NCBI GenBank assembly: GCA_023409695.1
Contig: JAEYQZ010000126.1
Location: 1 to 12,394 of the forward strand
DNA length: 12,394 nt
Source: Methanobacteriota archaeon
GTDB lineage: Archaea; Methanobacteriota; Methanobacteria; Methanobacteriales; Methanobacteriaceae
Direction of reading: 5' to 3'
Within the stretch, counting starts at the first letter, position 1. Each line of letters starts with the position of its first letter. The position numbers and the translations under genes are program-made. Positions 1 to 6,893 of this stretch are shown one piece after another. The notes below the pieces were generated by a model, which saw nothing but the letters and a program-made list of their open reading frames with translations, ran no database searches and was not told the origin of the DNA.

Positions 1-21
1 TTCTCAAAATTGAAAAAATGA

Positions 22-29
22 TTTTAATA
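22..29 (+). promoter_or_regulatory. TATA-like box before the first gene
   Basis: The AT-only run TTTTAATA is centred about 25 bases before the ATG at 50. No purine-rich ribosome site lies between them. This spacing fits an archaeal promoter making a leaderless or nearly leaderless mRNA. The local AT content is high, so a chance match is possible. Confidence 0.3.
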
Positions 30-49
30 ACTTCAATTAATGTATATCC

Positions 50-553
50 ATGAAAGCTGAACAACTGCACAGAGTCATCACAGCAATGAATAAAAAAATA
101 AATGACATTATAAGTCAGGAAACAGGCGGAGTGCACTTTGGAGGGCATGTAGAACTACTTGCTGCTGTCGCGTCCATTGAAGAACTTTATGATTTAAGCT
201 ATGTTCCTGAAGCAGAAGCCAAAAGAACAGGGATCATGCATATAATGATAAGTGCCATGCTGGAAGGTCAATCGGCAGAACAAATAACTTCGATACTTAA
301 AACTAAAGGATTAACAGATGATGATGCATCCAAAGTAGCCATAAGCGAAAAACAGAGGATTGAAAACCTTGCTGACTGGTACGAGTACTACAGCGCAGGA
401 TACAAATTCTTCAGCGCAAAATCTGAAGATAATGCATGTGAAATATGTAAAAGCGCCTATGAAGATGATAAAAAATATTCTATGGAACAGTTAAATATGC
501 TGCCGCCTTTACACGGAGAATGCAGATGCGGTTTAATATTTCATAGAAAATAA
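50..553 (+). CDS. Orphan protein with phage Mu gpF-like C-terminal Cys/His domain
   Basis: This 167-residue protein is mostly helical and charged. It ends in a compact motif: C130-x2-C133, then about 18 residues on PPLH155-x2-C158-R-C160. That spacing and the PP-x-H-x2-CRC signature match the C-terminal part of phage Mu gpF / SPP1 gp7 head-morphogenesis (minor capsid) proteins, where it probably binds a metal. The N-terminal two thirds resemble nothing I recognise. Whole family members are usually longer, so this is a shortened or stand-alone version. An in-frame stop at 38-40 limits the start to the ATG at 50 or later. No ribosome site is visible, so a leaderless start is likely. No other phage gene is seen nearby. 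It could be a prophage relic or a cellular gene that has adopted the domain. The domain call is fairly firm; the function is unknown. Confidence 0.75.
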   Translation: MKAEQLHRVITAMNKKINDIISQETGGVHFGGHVELLAAVASIEELYDLSYVPEAEAKRTGIMHIMISAMLEGQSAEQITSILKTKGLTDDDASKVAISEKQRIENLADWYEYYSAGYKFFSAKSEDNACEICKSAYEDDKKYSMEQLNMLPPLHGECRCGLIFHRK

Positions 554-684
554 GTTAGTATTTTGTCCTATAATTTTGGACGCTAAATTATTTAAATTAA
601 TTTATTCTATTTTATTTAACCTATTACATGTAAATTAGAAATGAATTTTAATTAATTTAAATCAGTTTTATCGGAGGATATCCC

Positions 685-1818
685 TTGTTATACAGAAATT
701 TCGGAAAAACAGGTAAAAAGGTTTCAATACTCGGTTTTGGATGCATGAGACTTCCAATAATTGACAACAAGCCAGAAAAAATAAATGAACCTCTGGCAAC
801 AGAAATGCTCCATTACGCCATAGACCACGGCGTAAATTATGTTGATACAGCTTATCCTTACCATAAAGGTATGAGCGAAATTGCAGTTGGGAATGCCCTT
901 AAAGATGGTTACAGGGATCAGGTGTACTTATCCACCAAACTACCCAGCTGGCTTGTTCAGAAAAAGGAAGATTTTAACAGCTTTCTTGATGAACAGCTCA
1001 AAAAACTCCAAACTGACCGGATAGATTTTTATCTTATGCACGGACTCCACAGGAATTTTTGGGAAAATCTGCTGAATCTAGATGTTTTCGAATTCCTTGA
1101 CTCTGCAGTTGAAGACGGTAGAATAGGACATGTTGGATTTTCATTCCATGATGAACTTGGATTTTTCAAGGAAGTTGTGGACTCTTACAACTGGGATTTT
1201 TCTCAGATCCAGTACAACTACATAGATCAAGAGTTTCAGGCCGGAAGGGCAGGACTTAACTATGCAGCAGGCAAAATGGGGACTGTAATTATGGAACCAC
1301 TTAGGGGGAGCTGCCTTACAGACAACATCCCATCAGACATTCAGGCAATATGGAATAAAGCCCTAGTTAAAAGAAGTCTCGCTGAGTGGGCTCTACTCTT
1401 TTTATGGGACCAACCAGAAGTTGATGTAGTTTTAAGCGGCATGAGCAAGATGGAACATGTTGTAGATAATATAAATATTGCAGAAAAGGGCCATGCCAAT
1501 GTTCTCACAGATGATGAAAGAAATCTAATTGAAGAAGTTAGAGAGGCTTACAGTGCAAGAATGCATGCTGGCTGCACGAGCTGTAATTACTGCATGCCAT
1601 GCCCTCAGGGAGTGGATATCCCACTGAACTTGAATTTATTAAACGACACTTACATCTATAAAAACATACAAAAACCATCTGGAAACTATTCATTCTTAAT
1701 AGCCAAAGGAATGAGTGCCTCTTTTTGTAATCAATGCGGTGCATGTGAAGAAACATGTACTCAAAACCTTCCGATAATGGAATACCTTAAAGAAGCAGTT
1801 GAAACTTTTGAAAAATGA
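685..1818 (+). CDS. Aldo/keto reductase with C-terminal 4Fe-4S domain, copy 1
   Basis: This is a 377-residue oxidoreductase of the COG1453 type. An aldo/keto reductase barrel (about residues 1-285) is followed by a ferredoxin-like tail. The classical catalytic tetrad is present: D54, Y59, K85, H119. The tail holds two cysteine clusters, C297-C300-C303-C306 followed by Pro, and C348-C351-C354-C358, each able to hold a 4Fe-4S centre. This suggests electron exchange with iron-sulphur partners in the cytoplasm; the substrate is unknown. The start is TTG, chosen because a perfect GGAGG at 673-677 sits seven bases before it and homology begins there (LYRNFGKTG). A hairpin follows the stop. The next gene is a close paralog with the same architecture. 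The 131-bp upstream gap is very AT-rich and probably holds the promoter. Confidence 0.93.
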   Translation: MLYRNFGKTGKKVSILGFGCMRLPIIDNKPEKINEPLATEMLHYAIDHGVNYVDTAYPYHKGMSEIAVGNALKDGYRDQVYLSTKLPSWLVQKKEDFNSFLDEQLKKLQTDRIDFYLMHGLHRNFWENLLNLDVFEFLDSAVEDGRIGHVGFSFHDELGFFKEVVDSYNWDFSQIQYNYIDQEFQAGRAGLNYAAGKMGTVIMEPLRGSCLTDNIPSDIQAIWNKALVKRSLAEWALLFLWDQPEVDVVLSGMSKMEHVVDNINIAEKGHANVLTDDERNLIEEVREAYSARMHAGCTSCNYCMPCPQGVDIPLNLNLLNDTYIYKNIQKPSGNYSFLIAKGMSASFCNQCGACEETCTQNLPIMEYLKEAVETFEK

Positions 1819-1820
1819 CT

Positions 1821-1855
1821 GAGAGATATTCTTAATCTCTCTACTTTTAATTCTA
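1821..1855 (+). terminator. Hairpin plus T-rich tract after copy 1 reductase
   Basis: A perfect 7-bp inverted repeat (GAGAGAT 1821-1827, ATCTCTC 1835-1841) with a 7-base loop begins two bases after the stop codon. It is followed by a T-rich run. Archaeal termination depends mainly on T tracts, so the run matters more than the hairpin, which may instead protect the mRNA 3' end. It separates the two reductase genes. Confidence 0.5.
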
Positions 1856-1934
1856 ATTTAATTATAACACTCTAAAATTATAATAAAAATAAACTCCAAA
1901 TAATTATAGTAATTCATTTTGAGGGGGACTCTTT

Positions 1935-3095
1935 TTGTTATATAGAACTTTTGGAAAAACAGGAGAAAAAGTTTCAATACTCGGTTTTGGATGTATGAGA
2001 CTTCCAATAATTGACAACAACCCTGAAAGAATAAACGAACCTCTGGTAACAGAAATGCTCCATTACGCCATAAATCACGGCGTAAATTATATTGACACTG
2101 CTTATCCTTATCACGGCCTCGATGCAACTCAAGGAGGCATGAGCGAAATATTTGTTGGAAATATTCTAAAAGAAGGTTACAGGGATCAAGTTTATCTTTC
2201 CACTAAATTACCCAGCTGGAATATCGAAAAAAAAGAAGATCTTAATTATTACCTGGAAATGCAGCTTAAACGGCTGCAAACCGACAGTATAGACTTTTAT
2301 CTTCTACATGGTCTCGGCAAGAATACATGGCAAAATTTAAAAGAACTTGATGTCCTTGAGTTTCTGGACTCAGCACTTGAAGACGGCAGGATAAAATACG
2401 CTGGTTTTTCATACCACGATGAAATTGAACTTTTCAAGGAAATTGTAGACTCTTACGACTGGAGTTTTGCCCAAATCCAGTACAATTACATGGATGAGGA
2501 CTTCCAGGCTGGAAAAGAAGGGCTTGAATATGTAGCAGCCCGAGACATCGGCACTGTAATCATGGAACCGCTTCGAGGAGGGTGCCTCACAAATAATATT
2601 CCTCCCGATATTCAAGCTGTATGGGATAAAGCTTCGGTTAAAAGAAGCCCTGTAGAATGGGCTCTACTCTTCTTATGGGACCAACCAGAAGTTGATGTAG
2701 TTTTAAGCGGCATGAGCACCATGGAACAGGTTATAGAAAACATTGAAATTGCAGCAAATGGACAGGCGAATAGTCTCACCGCTGAAGAGAAAAATCTGAT
2801 TCAGGAAGCTAAAGATACATATATTGAAAGGATTCATGCGGGCTGCACTGGCTGTAACTACTGTATGCCATGCCCCAATGGAGTAGATATTCCTACAAAC
2901 CTGAACATTTTAAACGATCTGTACATTTATCAGAATATGGAAAAACCCGCTGGAAGTTATGCATTTATTAAAGCCAAAAATGCAAATGCATCAGTCTGCG
3001 ACGACTGCGGTGAATGTGAAGAAAAATGCACGCAAAAACTCGAGATAAGGAAATACCTTAAAGAAGTGGTGGAAACTTTCGAAAAAAGTGATTGA
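1935..3095 (+). CDS. Aldo/keto reductase with C-terminal 4Fe-4S domain, copy 2
   Basis: A tandem paralog of the preceding gene, 386 residues. The tetrad is D54, Y59, K91, H125. The cysteine clusters are C304-C307-C310-C313 and C355-C358-C361-C365. The main difference is six extra residues after PYH60 (GLDATQ region), in the loop just past the catalytic tyrosine near the active site. One further residue is added near 204 and two at the C-terminus. The start is again TTG, preceded by GAGGGGGA at 1921-1928. A TATA-like TAATAAAAATAA at 1881-1892 could give a separate promoter. Some DNA segments are almost identical to copy 1 while others have diverged strongly, which suggests gene conversion. The loop change makes a different substrate plausible; that is inference. 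Confidence 0.93.
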   Translation: MLYRTFGKTGEKVSILGFGCMRLPIIDNNPERINEPLVTEMLHYAINHGVNYIDTAYPYHGLDATQGGMSEIFVGNILKEGYRDQVYLSTKLPSWNIEKKEDLNYYLEMQLKRLQTDSIDFYLLHGLGKNTWQNLKELDVLEFLDSALEDGRIKYAGFSYHDEIELFKEIVDSYDWSFAQIQYNYMDEDFQAGKEGLEYVAARDIGTVIMEPLRGGCLTNNIPPDIQAVWDKASVKRSPVEWALLFLWDQPEVDVVLSGMSTMEQVIENIEIAANGQANSLTAEEKNLIQEAKDTYIERIHAGCTGCNYCMPCPNGVDIPTNLNILNDLYIYQNMEKPAGSYAFIKAKNANASVCDDCGECEEKCTQKLEIRKYLKEVVETFEKSD

Positions 3096-3152
3096 TCAAG
3101 TAATTTCTTTACATTTACTACTTTTATTAGCTTGATAATCTTAATATTAACT
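3096..3152. terminator. T-rich intergenic between convergent genes
   Basis: This 57-bp gap separates the reductase end from the end of the minus-strand membrane gene. It contains several T runs on the plus strand and a short inverted repeat, ATCAAG near 3095-3100 with CTTGAT at 3131-3136. It probably terminates transcription from at least the left side. The arms are short and AT-rich, so confidence is moderate. Confidence 0.4.
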
Positions 3153-4052
3153 TTATTCAAGTTCCAATTTAATTCCACCAATTTTTGGCGCTAAAAAATT
3201 GTAAATCACTGCAATTAAAGCAAAAATCAAAAAATAACCCAGAAAATAACTTATACCATTTAATACAATGATTGTAATGTCATTTATTATATTTCCAACG
3301 CTTGGATTTCCAGTTACAGCAAGAGATAACAAAGTTATAAGCCCCATAATAACTCCAAATGCTGCAAATACTGCACCTGAAAGTGGTGCTGCGGCAGCTA
3401 CAACAGGTAAAGACTTTATTTCATGTAGCGTTCCCGAAATTACTTCAATATCTAACTGCATTTTGATAAATTTTGTGGCTATATAATTGTAGAATAATGC
3501 AAATAGCCCATTGCTAACAAGCCCATATACAAATGCTACAAGTGGTAATCCAATTATTAAAATTAATGCCAGCGTGACACCATTTGTTCCTAAAACGGAG
3601 TTAATTAGGAGAGTTGTCCCACTAATATCGATGCTCCTTTCAATAGCACGGGCTGTAAAGTTAATTACCCGGATTATGATGTCTGTAAAAGGTATAATTG
3701 ATGCCGCCAGAAATAAACCTATGATAAGCGCCCATATTGCTTCAATACTTGCTATAATTAGAGTAAATGGCTTTACTGGTATTTGAGTTATTTCATTATT
3801 ATCCAATCCTAATTTTACACCACATAATCTAAAGGTTATCCTGTTATAAAGCAGCCCACTAAAAAAGCTCACTGCCATAATCAAGAAATATGCTGTTATC
3901 GGGAGAATAACGACTGATGCTACACCCATCCCATTTATAATTTCACTAAATGTACCTAATTGAGGTACAAACGCTGTTAGAACTCTAGAAATAATTAAAA
4001 TTATTACAGAATAAATAAACACCAGAATTGCAGCTGTTGAAGATGCCATCAA
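3153..4052 (-). CDS. Multi-spanning membrane protein made of three internal repeats
   Basis: A hydrophobic protein of at least 299 residues with about six to seven membrane spans and no recognised enzymatic motif. It contains three diverged repeats. Each opens with an I-x-x-I/IKS-type polar stretch leading into a first membrane span, and each ends with a hydrophobic span running into a YN motif and an amphipathic tail: LLYNRITFRLCGVKLGL, LFYNYIATKFIKMQLDIE, VIYNFLAPKIGGIKLELE. Counted from the first available start (TTG 4052, then ATG 4049), repeat 1 lacks its opening polar stretch. That stretch is encoded just upstream in the same frame (see the 4053-4108 entry), so the given start is a conservative minimum. 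It stands alone, convergent with the reductases and divergent from the MarR gene. Function unknown; three-fold repeats suggest a scaffold, channel or transport role. Confidence 0.85.
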   Translation of the reverse strand: MMASSTAAILVFIYSVIILIISRVLTAFVPQLGTFSEIINGMGVASVVILPITAYFLIMAVSFFSGLLYNRITFRLCGVKLGLDNNEITQIPVKPFTLIIASIEAIWALIIGLFLAASIIPFTDIIIRVINFTARAIERSIDISGTTLLINSVLGTNGVTLALILIIGLPLVAFVYGLVSNGLFALFYNYIATKFIKMQLDIEVISGTLHEIKSLPVVAAAAPLSGAVFAAFGVIMGLITLLSLAVTGNPSVGNIINDITIIVLNGISYFLGYFLIFALIAVIYNFLAPKIGGIKLELE

Positions 4053-4108
4053 TGTAAAAGAAGTTAATTCAATGGATTTAATCTCTTTAATATTTGCTAT
4101 TTTTTCAC
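4053..4108 (-). other. In-frame N-terminal extension without a standard start codon
   Basis: Read on the minus strand in frame with the membrane protein, this stretch encodes GEKIANIKEIKSIELTSFT and continues into LMASS. IKEIKSIELTSFTL matches the openings of the later repeats (ITQIPVKPFTL and LHEIKSLPVV), so it is probably translated. No ATG, GTG or TTG exists in this frame between the stop at 4112-4110 and 4052. Candidates are ATA at 4100 (five bases after an AGGTG at 4110-4106) or ATT at 4091. A GTG at 4108-4106 is one base out of frame: with a seventh A in the six-A run after it, it would read MKKIANIKEIKS. A homopolymer sequencing error, a real frameshift or a rare start codon all remain possible. 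Confidence 0.55.
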
Positions 4109-4129
4109 CTCAATTTTTGTTTCGAAAAC

Positions 4130-4137
4130 TATAAATT
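4130..4137 (-). promoter_or_regulatory. TATA-like box of the membrane protein gene
   Basis: On the minus strand AATTTATA is centred about 25 bases before the GTG at 4108 and the AGGTGA just before it. Transcription would start close to 4106-4110. The mRNA would then have almost no leader, which would weaken use of AGGTGA as a ribosome site and favour a leaderless start at or near the GTG. Confidence 0.4.
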
Positions 4138-4275
4138 TTTCTCAACCTTTTAATAATTATATTCATTTTGTTTAATATATTTTCTTATCTTAAGCCATTA
4201 AATGGATTTAAAAGTGAAAATAGACGATTATAACTATTCAAAGTTAATAACATGCCGACTACATGAAAACTTTCC

Positions 4276-4312
4276 AATAGTTTTATATAATAGTTAGTTA
4301 GATAAAACTATT
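4276..4312. promoter_or_regulatory. Promoter and probable operator of the MarR-type gene
   Basis: Perfect 11-base inverted arms, AATAGTTTTAT (4276-4286) and ATAAAACTATT (4302-4312), flank a 15-base spacer. The left arm contains the start of a TATA box (TTTATATA, 4282-4289), and the predicted transcription start falls near 4312 in the right arm. A bound dimer could therefore block both TBP and initiation. A shorter overlapping site, TTAGTTAGATAAAACTAT at 4294-4311, agrees at 13 of 18 positions with the palindrome at 4777-4794. Autoregulation by the downstream MarR protein is the natural inference. Confidence 0.65.
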
Positions 4313-4317
4313 TACTC

Positions 4318-4323
4318 AAGAGG
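4318..4323 (+). promoter_or_regulatory. Ribosome binding site deciding the MarR start
   Basis: AAGAGG ends directly against the ATG at 4324, leaving no spacer, but lies nine bases before the in-frame ATG at 4333. The second ATG is therefore the better start, and the protein would lack the three residues MKY. Confidence 0.55.
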
Positions 4324-4332
4324 ATGAAATAT

Positions 4333-4758
4333 ATGACTTATGAACTTGAACTGGTAGAGGCAGTTGATAGATTAACTGAACTTATGGGAAACTTCCAGAA
4401 TCAGATCCTAAGCGGTGATTTAAAAAGCTTCACCCTACGTCAATTGTACTATATTGAATTAATCAACAAGCATGAAAATATAAGCGTGTCTGAGATAGCA
4501 AAGATGCTAGAAGTTAAAAAATCCACCGTTTCTGTAGCTATTAATCAATTAATAGATCGAGGCATCGTAACTAAAATTCAGTCAAACAACGATAAACGCT
4601 TTTATTTCCTCCAGCTAACGCCAAAAGGTGAAAAAATAATTAAGATGCACATGCAAGTTCACAAAAATGCGATTAAAAAGATCTTAAATGTTTTAAATGA
4701 AGATGAAGTTGAAAGCTTCATTAAAATTGTAGATAAAATTACCGCATCTGGACTGTAA
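4333..4758 (+). CDS. MarR-family winged-helix transcription regulator
   Basis: A DNA-binding protein of 141 residues (144 if begun at 4324), the usual MarR size. From the upstream ATG, the helix-turn-helix covers about residues 50-80 (ISVSEIAKML, then KKSTVSVAINQL as recognition helix). The wing follows at about 86-100 (SNNDKRFYFLQLTPKG), with the D-x-R element reduced to NDKR. Terminal helices at both ends would form the dimer. Such proteins usually repress by binding palindromes and release on binding small phenolic or other ligands; the ligand here cannot be read. The gene has an operator-like inverted repeat over its own promoter, and a related palindrome lies between it and the methyltransferase 71 bases downstream. 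It may regulate itself and the methyltransferase-leuCD genes. Confidence 0.9.
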   Translation: MTYELELVEAVDRLTELMGNFQNQILSGDLKSFTLRQLYYIELINKHENISVSEIAKMLEVKKSTVSVAINQLIDRGIVTKIQSNNDKRFYFLQLTPKGEKIIKMHMQVHKNAIKKILNVLNEDEVESFIKIVDKITASGL

Positions 4759-4776
4759 TTTTTTCCCAGGACATAG

Positions 4777-4794
4777 TTAGTTTTGCAAAACTAA
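4777..4794. promoter_or_regulatory. Perfect 18-bp palindrome, probable MarR operator
   Basis: TTAGTTTTGCAAAACTAA is self-complementary along its whole length. It lies in the 71-base gap between the MarR gene and the methyltransferase. Its half-site TAGTTTT/AAAACTA is the same as in the inverted repeat over the MarR promoter. MarR proteins typically bind palindromes of this size. No clear TATA box lies just upstream, so it may control read-through or an internal promoter. Confidence 0.6.
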
Positions 4795-4829
4795 TTAGAA
4801 ATACAAACAAAATAGTAAAGGAGGTTATT

Positions 4830-5597
4830 ATGGAACAAATAGATAAAAACCGTTTTCACCTGCAAAAAATGGCAGTTAACTATGATAAAATGTGTCAGCT
4901 AATGGTACCCGGATATGATTTCCTGCAGAACGCCGTGATAGATATCTTAAAATTTGAAAGTATGGAGGAAATCGTCCTTTTAGATTTAGGAGCTGGAAGC
5001 GGTATTTTAATTGAAAATGTACTGAAAGAGTTTCCAGATTCAACCTGCTACTATTTAGATTCTTCTGATGAGTTCATGTCTGTTGCAAAGGAAAGATTAC
5101 AGAAATACGAAGACAGAGTGAATTATATCAAGTCTGATTTTTGCAGAAACTGGGAATCAGAAATTACAGAAAAACTTACCGTAATTACATCCATGTCTGC
5201 AATTCACCACCTTCAAACTGAAAACAAAAAGAAATTATACCAAAAATGCTATGATATGCTGGAGGAAGGTGGCTGGTTTTTTAATATCGATGAAATGAAG
5301 ACTATGACTGAAGATGCATACCTAAAAAACCTTTACTATTGGGTTTATCATGCTAAAGAACAAAAATATGAGATTTCCGAGGATTTATCCAGGTCTTATG
5401 AAGCATGGATGGAAAAATTCAGCAACTGGAAAAAAAGAAATTTAGATAACGCTCATCTTCCTAAACAGGAAGGAGATGATATTCATGAGCCTTTTTTAGC
5501 TCAATTAGAATGCCTAAAAGAGATAGGTTTTACTGAAACTGATATATTCTCTAAGCACATGTTATGGTGTTTAATAGGTGGTAAAAAATCATTTTAA
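4830..5597 (+). CDS. Class I SAM-dependent methyltransferase, substrate unknown
   Basis: A soluble 255-residue Rossmann-fold methyltransferase. SAM-binding motif I is LLDLGAGSG at about 50-58. An acidic strand end (YYLDSSDEF, about 74-82) would hold the ribose. SDF near 102-104 and MSAIHHL near 122-128 form the next motifs. The opening NYDKMCQLMVPGYDFL is typical of small-molecule methyltransferases, some distantly like CmoA, that carry a substrate-capping N-terminal helix. The C-terminal 100 residues are helical and rich in aromatics, and would shape the substrate pocket. The start is preceded by a strong AAAGGAGG at 4817-4824. It follows a MarR regulator and an 18-bp palindrome, and its stop is 26 bases before leuC, so co-transcription with leuCD is likely. 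A link to leucine synthesis is not evident from the sequence. Confidence 0.9.
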   Translation: MEQIDKNRFHLQKMAVNYDKMCQLMVPGYDFLQNAVIDILKFESMEEIVLLDLGAGSGILIENVLKEFPDSTCYYLDSSDEFMSVAKERLQKYEDRVNYIKSDFCRNWESEITEKLTVITSMSAIHHLQTENKKKLYQKCYDMLEEGGWFFNIDEMKTMTEDAYLKNLYYWVYHAKEQKYEISEDLSRSYEAWMEKFSNWKKRNLDNAHLPKQEGDDIHEPFLAQLECLKEIGFTETDIFSKHMLWCLIGGKKSF

Positions 5598-5623
5598 AGT
5601 TGTCAATAACAGGAGGAATAGTT

Positions 5624-6880
5624 ATGTCTATGACAATAGCAGAAAAAATATTTGCAAAGGCTTCTGGTAAAAAAGAGGTCGAAGCTGGAGATGTGGTCAT
5701 GGCCAATATCGATGTTGCAATGACCCATGACCTTACAGGACCTCTATCTGTGGAAGCTTTTGAAAAGATAGGAGTTCCTAAAGTATGGGATCCTGAGAAA
5801 ATTGTGATTCTTTTTGACCATCAAGTACCTGCAGACTCGCTTGATGCCGTCACAAATCATATGATAATGAGAAAATTCGTAAAAGAACAGGGAATAACAA
5901 ATTTTTATGATGTCAGAGAAGGTGTATGTCACCAGGTTCTCCCAGAAAAAGGACATGTAGTCCCTGGAGAAATTGTAGTTGGAACTGATTCCCACACATG
6001 TACACATGGAGCTTTAGGTGCTTTTTCAACTGGTATAGGCTCAACTGACATGTCAATGGTTTTTGCAACAGGAAAACTATGGTTTAAAGTACCAGAAACA
6101 ATCAAATTCAACATAGAAGGAACACTACCCGATTATACTTATGCTAAAGATGTAGTGCTCAACATTATCGGCCAGGTTGGTGCTGACGGTGCAACATATA
6201 AAGCATGTCAATTTGCAGGTGAAACCACAAGCAATATGTCAGTTTCCGATAGGATGGTTATGTGTAACATGGCTATTGAGATGGGCGGTAAAACAGGGCT
6301 CGTTGAACCAGATCAAAAAACAGTGAACTACCTTAAAAACCGTACCAACAAATCTTACGATATAATTAAGGGAGATAACGACGCTGCATCCCTTGAGATT
6401 ATGGACATAGATGTCAGCGATCTTGAACCACAAATCGCATGTCCACACAATGTGGATAATGTTCATGGTATCTCTGAAGTTGAAGGAACTCCTATTGACC
6501 AGGTTTTCCTGGGTTCATGTACTAACGGGAGAATTCAGGACCTTAGAGACGCTGCAAAGATTCTTAAAGGAAATAAAGTTTCAGACAGCATCAGAATGCT
6601 TGTAATTCCTGCTTCACGTGAAGTTTACACCAAGGCACTTAACGAAGGTTTAATGAACATTTTCGTAGATTCTGGAGCACTTGTTTGTAACCCATGCTGC
6701 GGACCATGTCTCGGTGGACACGTAGGGCTCATTGGACCTGGAGAAGTTAGCCTCTCAACATCAAACAGAAACTTTAAAGGAAGACAGGGCAGCAGCGAAG
6801 GAGAAGTTTACCTGAGCTCTGCAGCAGTTGCAGCATCATCTGCAATCACCGGAAAAATTGAAGATCCGAGGAACCTATAA
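5624..6880 (+). CDS. leuC: 3-isopropylmalate dehydratase large subunit (aconitase family)
   Basis: The 418-residue large subunit of a two-subunit aconitase-family hydro-lyase. With LeuD it isomerises 2- and 3-isopropylmalate in leucine synthesis, and in methanogens probably also citramalate/methylmalate in isoleucine synthesis. The 4Fe-4S ligands are C299 (GSCTNGR), C359 and C362 (CCGPC). GTDSHTCTHGALGAF near 120-134 and the final KGRQGS and SSAAVAASSA stretches are characteristic. The length is normal for the archaeal/bacterial short type. The ATG at 5624 is chosen because AGGAGG at 5611-5616 lies seven bases before it; the frame opens earlier at a TTG (5600), but that would put the ribosome site inside the gene. 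The paralogous homoaconitase (coenzyme B synthesis) has a very similar large subunit, and the choice rests on the small subunit loop. Confidence 0.93.
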   Translation: MSMTIAEKIFAKASGKKEVEAGDVVMANIDVAMTHDLTGPLSVEAFEKIGVPKVWDPEKIVILFDHQVPADSLDAVTNHMIMRKFVKEQGITNFYDVREGVCHQVLPEKGHVVPGEIVVGTDSHTCTHGALGAFSTGIGSTDMSMVFATGKLWFKVPETIKFNIEGTLPDYTYAKDVVLNIIGQVGADGATYKACQFAGETTSNMSVSDRMVMCNMAIEMGGKTGLVEPDQKTVNYLKNRTNKSYDIIKGDNDAASLEIMDIDVSDLEPQIACPHNVDNVHGISEVEGTPIDQVFLGSCTNGRIQDLRDAAKILKGNKVSDSIRMLVIPASREVYTKALNEGLMNIFVDSGALVCNPCCGPCLGGHVGLIGPGEVSLSTSNRNFKGRQGSSEGEVYLSSAAVAASSAITGKIEDPRNL

Positions 6881-6893
6881 AATGGTGGTTATT

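Noticed and set aside
591..661. Perfect 12-bp inverted repeat TTTAAATTAATT / AATTAATTTAAA before the first reductase.
   Set aside because: Arms are pure A/T in a region that is almost pure A/T, so a chance match is likely; not listed as a feature.
3268..3786. Plus-strand open frames opposite the membrane protein gene.
   Set aside because: They are antisense shadows; the minus frame has coherent membrane spans and internal repeats, the plus frames do not.
5600..5623. Upstream TTG start giving leuC eight more residues.
   Set aside because: It would place the strong AGGAGG inside the gene, and the extra residues do not look like the family N-terminus; ATG 5624 is far better.
6828..6893. Earlier ATG giving leuD 22 more residues and overlapping leuC.
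   Set aside because: The added residues are a shadow of the leuC C-terminus in another frame, and homologs begin at the AWKFG region.
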